This document shows positions 22,939 to 32,145 of a DNA stretch of 64,000 nucleotides, one piece after another. The stretch comes from Actinomycetes bacterium (lineage in GTDB: Bacteria; Actinomycetota; Actinomycetes; Mycobacteriales; Mycobacteriaceae). The notes under the pieces are model-generated. The model worked only from the letters and a program-made list of their open reading frames with translations, searched no databases and had not been told where the DNA came from. Within the stretch, counting starts at the first letter, position 1. Each line of letters starts with the position of its first letter. Location: positions 43,400-107,399 of the forward strand of contig JAHZIT010000093.1 in the NCBI GenBank assembly GCA_022601275.1, written 5' to 3'. The position numbers were made by a program, and so were the translations under genes.

Positions 22939-22948
22939 TATTTCAGCC

Positions 22949-23845
22949 ATGGGTGCGGGACACAATCACGGGAATTCGGACACCCGCGTTTCGCGCATGC
23001 TCATCGCGGCGGGAATCCTGTCCATCTTCTTCATCGTCGAGTTGACCACCGCGCTGGCGATCAATTCCATCGCGCTGTTGGCCGACGCGGGCCACATGCT
23101 GACCGACCTGGTGGCCATGTTCATGGGCCTGACCGCGGTGCTGATGGCCCGGCGCGGCAGCGCGTCGCCTTCGAGGACCTACGGGTGGCACCGCGCCGAA
23201 GTGTTCACCGCAGTGGCCAACGCGGTGCTTCTGCTCGGGGTGGCGGGCTTCATCCTGTACGAGGCATTCCAACGGCTTGGGGACGCCCCCGACGTCCCCG
23301 GAGTCCCGCTGATCGTCGTTGCACTGGCGGGGCTGCTCGCCAACGCTGTGGTCGTGCTCCTGCTGCGTTCGGACGCCAAGACCAGCCTCGCCGTCAAGGG
23401 CGCCTACATGGAGGTCATCGCCGACACCCTCGGCAGCGTCGGAGTGCTGATCGCGGGCATCGTCACGGTCACCACAGGGTGGCCCTACGCCGACGTCGTG
23501 GTCGCCGTACTGGTGGCGCTGTGGGTGCTCCCCCGGGCCATCTCGCTGGCCCGGACCGCACTGCGAATCCTGTCCGAGACGTCACCGAGCCATATCGACG
23601 TCGAAGAGCTGCGCACCGCGCTGAGTGCCGTCGACGGCGTCACCGAAGTTCACGACCTTCACGTCTGGACCCTGGTGCCGGGCAAGGACATGGTCACAGC
23701 GCATCTGACCAGCAGACGAAACTCAGCCCTCGTGCTCGACGACGCCCGGACAGTGCTCACCGCGCGCGGCCTCGACCACTCGACGGTTCAGGTGGAGCCA
23801 CCGGACTCGGCCACCGACTGCGAATGTGAAAGCGACAGGCGGTAG
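22949..23845 (+). CDS. Cation diffusion facilitator family metal transporter
   Basis: MGAGHNHGN His-rich N-terminus, LLADAGHMLTDLVAM, HDLHVWTL. Confidence 0.93.
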   Translation: MGAGHNHGNSDTRVSRMLIAAGILSIFFIVELTTALAINSIALLADAGHMLTDLVAMFMGLTAVLMARRGSASPSRTYGWHRAEVFTAVANAVLLLGVAGFILYEAFQRLGDAPDVPGVPLIVVALAGLLANAVVVLLLRSDAKTSLAVKGAYMEVIADTLGSVGVLIAGIVTVTTGWPYADVVVAVLVALWVLPRAISLARTALRILSETSPSHIDVEELRTALSAVDGVTEVHDLHVWTLVPGKDMVTAHLTSRRNSALVLDDARTVLTARGLDHSTVQVEPPDSATDCECESDRR

Positions 23846-23855
23846 CGGGCAGCTG

Positions 23856-24272
23856 TCAGGACAGACCGAGTTCCGCCCGCGCGGACGGATCACAGTCGTC
23901 GAGCAAATCGAGGCACCGCTGAAATTCCGGGGTCTCGCCGATCGTTTCGGCGGCTCGTGCCAGCGCCGCAACGCATCGCAGAAAGCCCTGGTTGGGCCTG
24001 TGGGAGAAGGGCACTGGACCGAAACCTTTCCAGCCGCTGCGCCGCAGTTGATCGAGCCCACGGTGGTAACCGGTGCGGGCGTAGGCGTAGGCAGTGACCG
24101 CCTGGTCGTGGTCAAGGGCATCTTCGGCGAGCAACGCCCACGCGATAGAGGCCGACGGACGTGCCGCAGCCACGGTGGCAGGGTTGTCCGCAGCGGCTAG
24201 TTCCGCCTCTGTGGCGGGATCACCGGGCAGCAACACCGGTTCCGGTCCGAGGAGATCGCCCATCCGAGTCAT
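23856..24272 (-). CDS. DUF3151 family conserved actinobacterial protein
   Basis: ASIAWALLAEDALDHDQAVTAYAYARTGYHRGLDQLRRSGWKGFGPVPFSH matches the family I recall next to fba in mycobacteria. Confidence 0.85.
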   Translation of the reverse strand: MTRMGDLLGPEPVLLPGDPATEAELAAADNPATVAAARPSASIAWALLAEDALDHDQAVTAYAYARTGYHRGLDQLRRSGWKGFGPVPFSHRPNQGFLRCVAALARAAETIGETPEFQRCLDLLDDCDPSARAELGLS

Positions 24273-24280
24273 GAGCCCAT

Positions 24281-24320
24281 TGTGCCGGGTGGACTCTGGC
24301 GGTGCCGGGCGGACTCTGGC
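24281..24320. repeat. 20-bp imperfect tandem duplication (KGTGCCGGGYGGACTCTGGC)x2
   Basis: tgtgccgggtggactctggc followed by ggtgccgggcggactctggc, 18/20 identical. Confidence 0.9.
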
Positions 24321-24382
24321 GTGCGGCCGTGGGCGCCCGTCTCCGCGGATGGCTAAGCTTCCGCCGTAGCGTCTGTGGCGAC

Positions 24383-24420
24383 GGACGCCGTCGTTGGGTT
24401 AGGACGCCGTCGTCGGGTTA
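24383..24420. repeat. 19-bp tandem duplication GGACGCCGTCGTYGGGTTA x2
   Basis: Two adjacent copies differing at one base, upstream of the 24445 ORF. Confidence 0.93.
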
Positions 24421-24444
24421 GGACCGGAAAGGATTTGAGCAGGG

Positions 24445-25218
24445 ATGTCGCACCCCACAGGGCCTGGCCAGCCCGACGAGAACACCGGCGAATCGACCGA
24501 CGAAACGGCTGAAACCCCAGGCTCTGACCACGAACCGGCCACCGAGGTCATGGCGCCGGCCGACCCGGCCGAGGATCAGGCCGAACAACCCGGGGAACGG
24601 CGGTTCACCGCACCGTCTGGATTCGACGCGGGATCAACCCAGATCATCGACCAGCCCGCGGATCCAGCCACCGAAGTGTTCTCGTCGACCGAGGGCGGCC
24701 AGCCCGGCGAGCAGCAGCCCGTTCCCCCCCAACTGATTCCGCCCCGTGGTGACGCGCCGCAGCAGCCGAAGAAGAAACGCAGCTGGGCATGGGTGGCGGC
24801 CATCGTGGCCGTAGTCGCCGCGCTGGCGGCCATCGCGGTTCTCGGCACGATCCTGCTGACCCGCGCGGCCACCCCCAAGGTGTCCCAGGAGGAAATGGTC
24901 CGGGCCACGATTCAGGACTTCGACATCGCCGTGCAGAACGGCGACCTGTCGACACTGCGCAGCATCACCTGCGGGACCACCCGGGACAACTACGTCCGCT
25001 ACAACGAAAAAGCCTGGGCTGAAACACACTCGCGGGTGGCTGCCGCCAAGCAGTACCCAGTGGTCGCCAGCATCGATCAGGTGGTGGTCAACGGCGATCA
25101 CGCTGAGGCGAATGTGACGACCTTCATGGCGTATGCGCCGCAGACCCGCTCGACGCGAAGCTTCGATCTAGAGTTCCGCGACGACCAGTGGAAGATCTGC
25201 CAGGCACCGGCCAGTTAG
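24445..25218 (+). CDS. Single-TM membrane protein with disordered N-terminus and NTF2-like C-terminal domain
   Basis: Acidic/Pro-rich N-terminus, KKKRSWAWVAAIVAVVAALAAIAVLGTILL TM, C-terminal DUF4878-like region. Confidence 0.85.
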   Translation: MSHPTGPGQPDENTGESTDETAETPGSDHEPATEVMAPADPAEDQAEQPGERRFTAPSGFDAGSTQIIDQPADPATEVFSSTEGGQPGEQQPVPPQLIPPRGDAPQQPKKKRSWAWVAAIVAVVAALAAIAVLGTILLTRAATPKVSQEEMVRATIQDFDIAVQNGDLSTLRSITCGTTRDNYVRYNEKAWAETHSRVAAAKQYPVVASIDQVVVNGDHAEANVTTFMAYAPQTRSTRSFDLEFRDDQWKICQAPAS

Positions 25219-26249
25219 CCGGTCACGCTCCGGCCCGCGCTGTGCAGGTCGTTGCATGCCTCGATGACCCGGTCGACCATGCCGGCCTCGGCTTTCTTCA
25301 GGTAGCTGCGCGGGTCGTAGGCCTTCTTGTTACCCACCTCACCGTCAATCTTGAGCACTCCGTCGTAGTTGGAGAAGAAATGGCCGGCGATCTGCCGGCT
25401 GAACGCGTACTGCATATCGGTGTCGACGTTCATCTTGACCACGCCATACTTCAGGGAGTCCTCGATCTCGGACTTCAATGACCCGGAACCGCCGTGGAAA
25501 ACGAAGTCGAACGGCTGAGAACCCTCCGGCAGGCCCAGCTGCGCCGAGGCCACCTTCTGCCCCTCGGCGAGGACCTCAGGTTTGAGCACCACATTGCCCG
25601 GCTTGTAGACACCGTGGACATTGCCGAACGTCGCGGCCAGCAGGTACTTGCCGTGTTCACCGGCGCCCAGGGCGGTGATGGTCTTCTCGAAGTCCTCGGC
25701 ACTTGTGTACAGCTTGTCGTTGATCTCGGCCTCGACGCCGTCCTCCTCGCCGCCGACCACCCCGATCTCGATCTCCAGGATGATCTTGGCGGCCGCGGCC
25801 AGCTTCAGCAGCTCCTGAGCAATCTCGAGATTCTCGTCGATCGGAACGGCCGAGCCGTCCCACATGTGAGACTGGAACAACGGATTGTGGCCATTGGCCA
25901 CTCTTTCCGAGGAGATCGCCAGCAGCGGCCGGACATAGCCGTCCAATTTGTCCTTCGGGCAATGGTCGGTGTGCAGCGCGACAGTGACCGGGTACTTCTC
26001 GGCGACGATATGAGCGAATTCGGCCAGGGCCACCGCGCCGGTGACCATATCCTTGACGCCGAGACCGGAGCCGAACTCCGCGCCACCGGTGGAGAACTGA
26101 ATGATGCCATCACTGCCCGCATCAGCGAAGCCCTTGAGCGCCGCGTTGATGGTCTCCGAGGACGTGCAGTTGACCGCCGGGAAGGCAAAGGAGTGCTCCT
26201 TGGCGCGACTCAGCATCTCGGCGTAGACCTCGGGCGTGGCGATGGGCAT
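25215..26249 (-). CDS. fba: Class II fructose-bisphosphate aldolase
   Basis: MPIATPEVYAEMLSRAKEHSFAFPAVNCTSSETINAALKGFADAGSDGIIQFSTGG; HTDHCPKDKLDGYV. Confidence 0.97.
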   Translation of the reverse strand: MPIATPEVYAEMLSRAKEHSFAFPAVNCTSSETINAALKGFADAGSDGIIQFSTGGAEFGSGLGVKDMVTGAVALAEFAHIVAEKYPVTVALHTDHCPKDKLDGYVRPLLAISSERVANGHNPLFQSHMWDGSAVPIDENLEIAQELLKLAAAAKIILEIEIGVVGGEEDGVEAEINDKLYTSAEDFEKTITALGAGEHGKYLLAATFGNVHGVYKPGNVVLKPEVLAEGQKVASAQLGLPEGSQPFDFVFHGGSGSLKSEIEDSLKYGVVKMNVDTDMQYAFSRQIAGHFFSNYDGVLKIDGEVGNKKAYDPRSYLKKAEAGMVDRVIEACNDLHSAGRSVTG

Positions 26250-26393
26250 AACTGGTTCCTCTCGGCTGTCCTGGCTTTACCGGCAGTATCTCAAGAACGA
26301 TCCATCCTCACACGGTCAACGCCATTCGGCGCCGTGCGCGACCTTCGTCGACCGCAGCATAGGCCTCGCCGCATTTTCCGAGGACGTCGGCGA

Positions 26394-27311
26394 TCAGTCG
26401 AAGTCTGTCTGCTCCTCGGATATTCCCAGCCGGCGTTCAACGAGGATCAGTCCCGCGACCGCCAGAACTCCGGCGACGAACAACAGCAGCACCATGGAGA
26501 TGTCGGCGGCCGGGGCGAGCAGGTCGCGGTCCGGGGATTGCCAGGGCCAGAGCGCCCGAAGAGACCCCACCATGAGCCCCGTGATGACGACGAGAGTGGT
26601 GCGAGCCCGGTTCGCGAGTAGCCACCTCAACAGCGTGACGAACGATGCGAGGCCAAGGGCCGCGCCGAGTCCGAAGAGTGCGATGTAGCCGAGCTCGCGG
26701 TTATTGACGGCGCTTATGGTCGCCTCGTACATGCCGACGGATAGCAGCAGGAATGAACCGGAGACTCCGGGCAACACCAGCGCGCAGATCGCTACGGCCG
26801 CAGCCAGGACGATAACGATCGGGCCCGGGTCAGCGATATTTGCCGGCGGCACACCCGTGAGCCAGAACAGGAAGACCGCGGCCACCAGCCCGACGGCGAG
26901 GTCCTTCGCGGGCCAGCCGCCCGGCGCGGTGCGGATCACCATGTGCGCCGGCACGTACACACCTGCGAGCACAAGTCCGAAGAACAACGCCCGCATCTGC
27001 ACCGGATGCGCCTCGAGCAGCGGCTCGAGGAATCGCGCCCCCAGAATCAGCGCGATGACCATGCCGATCGCCACCGGGATCAGGATTCGCCAAGGCAGAC
27101 TACGGAACGTGGACACGGCGGTGCGCGCGGATGCTTTCCCGGTACCGAGGCCGACCAGTTGCCGCAGGGAGAGCACTACATTGGCGATCGCGTTGATCAG
27201 GGTCTCGTAGAGGCCGACGATCAGTGCGACCGTTCCGCCACTCACGCCGGGGATGACCTCGGCAACGCCCATGAGTGCACCACGGATCAGGTTGGTGACA
27301 GTTCGAAGCAC
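26394..27311 (-). CDS. DUF368 family membrane protein (polyprenyl-phosphate translocase family)
   Basis: IRGALMGVAEVIPGVSGGTVALIVGLYETLI and CALVLPGVSGSFLLLSVGMYEATI twin motifs. Confidence 0.9.
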   Translation of the reverse strand: MLRTVTNLIRGALMGVAEVIPGVSGGTVALIVGLYETLINAIANVVLSLRQLVGLGTGKASARTAVSTFRSLPWRILIPVAIGMVIALILGARFLEPLLEAHPVQMRALFFGLVLAGVYVPAHMVIRTAPGGWPAKDLAVGLVAAVFLFWLTGVPPANIADPGPIVIVLAAAVAICALVLPGVSGSFLLLSVGMYEATISAVNNRELGYIALFGLGAALGLASFVTLLRWLLANRARTTLVVITGLMVGSLRALWPWQSPDRDLLAPAADISMVLLLFVAGVLAVAGLILVERRLGISEEQTDFD

Positions 27312-27424
27312 GCGATCACGCTAACGGTTGTGGCCGCGATTATGCGGGACGGTTGTGGATGACGTTCTGGGTGACGTTGTGGAGCCGTTCCTGAGCGCCC
27401 TATACGCCGGTAGCCTTGCACCCC

Positions 27425-28120
27425 GTGACGGTCGACCAACTCGCGCTGATGCCCGACTCCATGGACCCGATCAACCTCCTCGGCTACTTCGGCACCTGGG
27501 CGCTGATCGGTGTGCTCGTGGTCGTGTTCGTCGAATCAGGGGTGCTGTTTCCGATCCTGCCCGGAGACTCGCTGCTGTTCGTGTCGGGGATGCTCGCTGC
27601 CGGCACCGCCGCAGCGGCTCATGACGGGACGGTCCAAGCCAACTTCGCGCTCTGGCAGCTGCTGGTGTTCATCCCGATCGCCGCGGTGCTCGGAGGCCAG
27701 GTCGGCTACTGGACTGGACGCAAAGTCGGTACCGCCATGTTCAAGCCCAACGCGCGATTTCTTAAGCAGCGGTACCTCGACGAAGCACATCTGTTCTTCG
27801 AGCAACGCGGGCCGTTCGCCATCGTGATCGCGCGGTTCGTGCCGGTCGTGCGCACCCTGGCCCCTATCACCGCCGGCGCCGCGAAGATGAATTACAGCGT
27901 CTTTACGCTGTACAACGCCGTCGGGGCCACGGTGTGGGGTGTCGGCCTGACGCTGCTCGGGTACTGGCTGGGCCGATTCGAGATCGTCCAGAGTCTGCTA
28001 GAGCCCTTCATCATCGGGATCGTCATTCTGTCGGTCCTGCCGATGGCATACGAGTGGTACAAGCGTCGGAAAGCCGCTCCGAAGACCGAAGGGGCCGCCG
28101 AAGCCGAGCCGACGGCCTGA
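27425..28120 (+). CDS. DedA family membrane protein
   Basis: ESGVLFPILPGDSLLFVSGMLAA and IVIARFVPVVRTLAPITAGAAKM. Confidence 0.92.
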   Translation: MTVDQLALMPDSMDPINLLGYFGTWALIGVLVVVFVESGVLFPILPGDSLLFVSGMLAAGTAAAAHDGTVQANFALWQLLVFIPIAAVLGGQVGYWTGRKVGTAMFKPNARFLKQRYLDEAHLFFEQRGPFAIVIARFVPVVRTLAPITAGAAKMNYSVFTLYNAVGATVWGVGLTLLGYWLGRFEIVQSLLEPFIIGIVILSVLPMAYEWYKRRKAAPKTEGAAEAEPTA

Positions 28121-28130
28121 ATAGTCGGCC

Positions 28131-29252
28131 TCAATCGCCCGCGGCACCTGATTCGTCACTGGCGACATATGCGGCTTCCATCAACATCCAACCGGCCAAC
28201 TGCACCGATAGATCGCGCTCTGGGATCTGTGAGGAATTGACCGCTCCCTCGATGAACTGGGCCTCCTGGGTATCGGCCGTCGGTAGTTCGGCGACCCGGT
28301 CCCAGAATGCGCTGAACAACGGCAGATCCTCAGCAGTCTGGCGGTTGTCCCAGGCAGCCCGCGCCGACGCGATCACCACCGATCGCGCGGTCTGACGAGC
28401 CTGCTCGTCCCGGGGCCCGCGCCCGGGCAGCGTGGTGGCCACCAGAGCCAGATAGCGCGCCAGAATCCCGTTGAACAATCCGCCGTCACCGCCGCCGGCG
28501 CCCTTGATCACACCGTCGGGCGCCATCTCCTCGGCAACCGCAGCCACCAGCCGGTGCACCCGTTCGGCATGTTCGGCATCCTCGGTGCGTACGGCGAGTT
28601 CGGTTTCCAGTCCCAGCACTACCCCCTGGCAGTACGTGTACTGCGCCCGGACCAACGAGCCGGCCTTGATGCCGTCGAAAACCAGATGGGTCTCCGGGTC
28701 TATCAGCAACTCGTCGATCCAATCGGCCATCTGTTGCGCTCGGCGCAATCGGTCCTCGTGACGGGCGAGGAAGATGCCGGCAGGCCCATTTGCCGGTGCG
28801 TTGAAGAACTGATCCTGCTTACGCCAGGGGATTCCGCCACCGTCCTCGGGCACCCACGCGTTGAGGAACTGCCCGGCCAGCTTCTCCAGTGCCTTCGGGC
28901 GTCCCACTCCGGTGAGCCGGCCCGAGCGCTCCAGCGCCAGGGCCAACCACGCCATATCGTCGTAGTAGTCGTTGCCCCAGGACCCGAAGTTACGCAGGCG
29001 GTGTCCCCGAATCTGCCGGGCGATCGACTTCAGACGCTCGGGTTGGGGGTCACGCAGCTGCGCATCCACCAGGTTGTCCAGCAGGTGCGCCTGCCACCAG
29101 TAGTGCCAGGTCGCGAACCTCCGGTGCTGCCGAGCCGCAGGCCAGGCGACTACGCCTAGCTGCGTGCCCGGTATGCCCCAGAGCCGCTTGAGATGCCGCT
29201 TGGTGATCGCGGCTTCCGCGCTGGCGGCGCGGTTGGCCCACAACTGATCCAT
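28131..29252 (-). CDS. Glycoside hydrolase family 76-like protein
   Basis: YYDDMAWLALALERSGRL, YTYCQGVVLGLE, FNGILARYLA, typical of GH76. Confidence 0.88.
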   Translation of the reverse strand: MDQLWANRAASAEAAITKRHLKRLWGIPGTQLGVVAWPAARQHRRFATWHYWWQAHLLDNLVDAQLRDPQPERLKSIARQIRGHRLRNFGSWGNDYYDDMAWLALALERSGRLTGVGRPKALEKLAGQFLNAWVPEDGGGIPWRKQDQFFNAPANGPAGIFLARHEDRLRRAQQMADWIDELLIDPETHLVFDGIKAGSLVRAQYTYCQGVVLGLETELAVRTEDAEHAERVHRLVAAVAEEMAPDGVIKGAGGGDGGLFNGILARYLALVATTLPGRGPRDEQARQTARSVVIASARAAWDNRQTAEDLPLFSAFWDRVAELPTADTQEAQFIEGAVNSSQIPERDLSVQLAGWMLMEAAYVASDESGAAGD

Positions 29253-29307
29253 GACACTGATCCTGCCCTAAACGGGCGCGTGCCGGGGAGGCAGCCGCAG
29301 AAAGTGA

Positions 29308-29325
29308 TGAGACATTTCTGTTTCA
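29308..29325. promoter_or_regulatory. Imperfect inverted repeat TGAGACA-N4-TGTTTCA, candidate operator of the adjacent TetR regulator
   Basis: 7-bp arms with one mismatch just upstream of the tetR-like gene. Confidence 0.35.
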
Positions 29326-29344
29326 CATGAGCTATAGTCGTTGC

Positions 29345-29887
29345 ATGTCAGCCACTCGCGACCAGCTACTGCGTGCCGCGGCGGACTTTCTCGGCCGGCG
29401 TCCGAACGCCACGCAGGACGAGATCGCCGCCGCAGTCGGGGTCAGCCGAGCAACGCTGCACCGGCACTTCTCCGGTCGACTCGCGCTGACCGAGGCCCTG
29501 GAAGACCTTGCCATCAACGAGATGCGCAAAGTACTGGCAAGTGTTCAGCTACAAGAGGGTTCGGCCACTGACGCCCTGCGTCGCCTGGTCTCGGCATGTC
29601 AGCCGGTCTCGCCCTACTTGGCGTTGCTGTACAGCCAGAGCCAGGAACTCGACGCCGACAACACGCAGGACGCGTGGTTGGAGGTCGACACTGAGATCAC
29701 ATCGCTGTTCCAGCGCGGACAGCGCGACGGAGAATTCCGGCCCGACCTCACCGCAGCCTGGCTCACCGAAGTGTTCTACAGCCTGGTCGCCGGGACCGCA
29801 TGGGCCATCCGCGCCGGCCGTGTCGCCGGCCTCGATTTCGACCGACTCATCACCGACCTGATGCTCAACGGAGTACACACCTCATGA
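29345..29887 (+). CDS. TetR family transcriptional regulator
   Basis: MSATRDQLLRAAADFLGRRPNATQDEIAAAVGVSRATLHRHFSGRLALTEAL HTH. Confidence 0.93.
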   Translation: MSATRDQLLRAAADFLGRRPNATQDEIAAAVGVSRATLHRHFSGRLALTEALEDLAINEMRKVLASVQLQEGSATDALRRLVSACQPVSPYLALLYSQSQELDADNTQDAWLEVDTEITSLFQRGQRDGEFRPDLTAAWLTEVFYSLVAGTAWAIRAGRVAGLDFDRLITDLMLNGVHTS

Positions 29888-31737
29888 CCCGCCGCTGGTT
29901 CGCCCTCGGTGTCCTCGCCATGGCCGTGCTGCTCATCGGCGTCGACGGCACGGTTCTTGCGCTGGCTACCCCCTTCATCAGCGCAGACCTCGGTGCCACC
30001 GGAACACAGATCCTCTGGATCGGTGACATCTACTCGTTCGTTCTGGCCGCCCTGCTGATCAGCATGGGCAGCCTCGGTGACCGCATCGGCCACAAGAAGC
30101 TACTACTCTGCGGCGCAACGGCTTTCGCCATCATCTCGGCGGTGACCGCATATTCCTCGACGCCGGAGACCCTGATCCTGACCCGGGCCTTACTGGGCAT
30201 GGCAGGAGCGACTCTGACACCTGCCACGCTGGCATTGATCCGCGGACTGTTTCCCGACCAGAGGGAGCGCAGCATCGCCGTGGGTGTGTGGGCGTCGGCC
30301 TTCTCGGCAGGTGCCGCCCTGGGCCCCGTCGTCGGCGGCGTGTTGCTGGAACACTTCTGGTGGGGGTCGGTCTTCCTCATCAACATTCCGGTGATGCTGG
30401 TCCTACTCGTCGGCGGCATCCTGCTGCTGCCCGAGCACCGCAACCCCGAACCCGGTCCGTGGGATCTCCCCAGCGTGGCGTTGTCCATGCTCGGGATGCT
30501 CGGTGTCGTGTACGGCATCAAGGAGGGCTTCGTCGGCCTGGCTCACGGTCTGCGTATCGACGCCGTCCTGGCGGGTGTCGTGGGGGCGACGGCACTGATC
30601 TTGTTCGTCCGGCGCCAATTGCGCCTGCCGGTGCCCCTGATCGACGTCCGACTGTTCCGCAACCCGGTGTTCTCCGGGGTGGTGTCGGCGAACCTGTTGT
30701 CGGTCCTGGGCCTGTCTGGGCTGGTGTTCTTCCTGTCGCAGTACTTCCAGCTCGTGCAGGGTTTCGGGCCGCTCAAAGCCGGGATGGCGGAGCTGCCGGC
30801 GGCGGTGACCGCCACCGTGTTCGGTGTCCTCGCCGGGGTGGCTGTGCGCTACGTCTCGCACCGCGCGGTACTGACCACGGGGTTGACCCTGATCGGTCTC
30901 GCCATGGCCTCGCTATCGGCGTCGCTGAAGCTGTTCGCGCCCGTCACGCCGTACCTGCCACTCGGCGTCGCGCTGTTCGTCGTCGGTGTCGGCCTCGGCC
31001 TCGCCTTCACCGTCGCCAGCGACGTCATCCTGGCCAGCGTGCCCAAAGAACGCGCGGGCTCAGCGGCAGCGGTCTCCGAAACGGCCTACGAACTCGGGAT
31101 GGCGCTGGGCATCGCCACGCTGGGCTCGATCGTCACCGCCGTCTACCGCACGGTCGTGATCGCGCCGAGCCTTCCGGCCGCGGCAGCTGACCAAGCGCAC
31201 GATTCACTGCCCGGAGCGATCCAGGCAGCCGCAGACCTACCGGCCAGCCAGGGCACCGCATTGCTCACCGCCGCGAAGGCGGCGTTCACCGATGGCCTGG
31301 CGATCGCCTCCGCGGCCGGTGCGGCGCTGCTGCTCACGGCAGCGGTCGCAGTCTGGCTACTGCTGCGACCCAGCTCGAATGTCGCCGGCAGCCCGGCTCC
31401 CAGCTCGAATGTCGCCGGCAGCCCGGCTCCCAGGCCGAATGTCGCCGGCAGCCCGGCTCCGTCACCAGGCGCGGCCGAGGTCGGCATGCTGGCGGATCCA
31501 GGTGTGCATGGCGATCCCCGCGGCGACGCCTACGTTGATGCTGCGGGTGGAGCCGAACTGGGCGATCGATACCGTCACGCCGGCACCGGCCGTCGCGTCC
31601 GCGGTGATACCCGGTCCCTCCTGGCCGAAGACCAACAAGCAGTCGCGCGGCAAGGCGACCTCTTCGATGCGCGCGGAGCCGGGGGTGTTGTCGACCGCGA
31701 CGACGGTCAACCCGCTCTCTGCGGCGAAGTCCAGTAG
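29884..31737 (+). CDS. MFS (DHA2/14-TM) drug efflux-type transporter with repeat-containing C-terminal extension
   Basis: ATG overlaps tetR TGA (ATGA); IGVDGTVLALATPFISADLGAT, GDRIGHKKLLLCG motifs. Reading frame stays open into the opposite-strand methyltransferase gene. Confidence 0.9.
   Translation: MTRRWFALGVLAMAVLLIGVDGTVLALATPFISADLGATGTQILWIGDIYSFVLAALLISMGSLGDRIGHKKLLLCGATAFAIISAVTAYSSTPETLILTRALLGMAGATLTPATLALIRGLFPDQRERSIAVGVWASAFSAGAALGPVVGGVLLEHFWWGSVFLINIPVMLVLLVGGILLLPEHRNPEPGPWDLPSVALSMLGMLGVVYGIKEGFVGLAHGLRIDAVLAGVVGATALILFVRRQLRLPVPLIDVRLFRNPVFSGVVSANLLSVLGLSGLVFFLSQYFQLVQGFGPLKAGMAELPAAVTATVFGVLAGVAVRYVSHRAVLTTGLTLIGLAMASLSASLKLFAPVTPYLPLGVALFVVGVGLGLAFTVASDVILASVPKERAGSAAAVSETAYELGMALGIATLGSIVTAVYRTVVIAPSLPAAAADQAHDSLPGAIQAAADLPASQGTALLTAAKAAFTDGLAIASAAGAALLLTAAVAVWLLLRPSSNVAGSPAPSSNVAGSPAPRPNVAGSPAPSPGAAEVGMLADPGVHGDPRGDAYVDAAGGAELGDRYRHAGTGRRVRGDTRSLLAEDQQAVARQGDLFDARGAGGVVDRDDGQPALCGEVQ
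31371..31460. repeat. 30-bp in-frame tandem repeat, 3 copies, encoding (S/P)(S)NVAGSPAP
   Basis: cagctcgaatgtcgccggcagcccggctcc twice exactly, third copy caggccgaat... with 2 differences. Confidence 0.96.
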
Positions 31738-32145
31738 CTCGGCGGTGTTCTCGTGGTGGCGCAGCCGCTGATACCGGTCGGTGACCATGGCCCCGCGCCG
31801 GTTCCAGCGCCTGCGGCCGACGATGTGCACCGTGTCGACCGCGAAGGCGTTCGCGGTACGCACGACCGCGCCGATGTTCGCGTCATTGCCGAAGTTCTCG
31901 ATGGCCACGTGTAGCCGGTGCCTGCGCTCGTCGATGTCGGCGACGATGGCTTCACGGGTCCAATAGCGGTATTCGTCAACGACATTGCGGGTGTCGCCGG
32001 CACTCAGCAACTCCGGATCGTACCTGGAGTCATCAGGCGGCGGTCCTGTCCACGGCCCCACCCCGTGGCTCTCACCCCACTCGGTGGGGCCGGCGGCATG
32101 AGGGTCAGATCCACCAGAATCGTGGCTGCCGGCACTGGCTATCAA
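31462..32145 (-). CDS. TrmH/SpoU family RNA methyltransferase
   Basis: NFGNDANIGAVVRTANAFAVDTVHIVGRRRWNRRGAMVTDRYQ, LLVFGQEGPGIT, IAQFGSTRSINVGVAAGIAMH. Confidence 0.92.
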   Translation of the reverse strand: MIASAGSHDSGGSDPHAAGPTEWGESHGVGPWTGPPPDDSRYDPELLSAGDTRNVVDEYRYWTREAIVADIDERRHRLHVAIENFGNDANIGAVVRTANAFAVDTVHIVGRRRWNRRGAMVTDRYQRLRHHENTAELLDFAAESGLTVVAVDNTPGSARIEEVALPRDCLLVFGQEGPGITADATAGAGVTVSIAQFGSTRSINVGVAAGIAMHTWIRQHADLGRAW

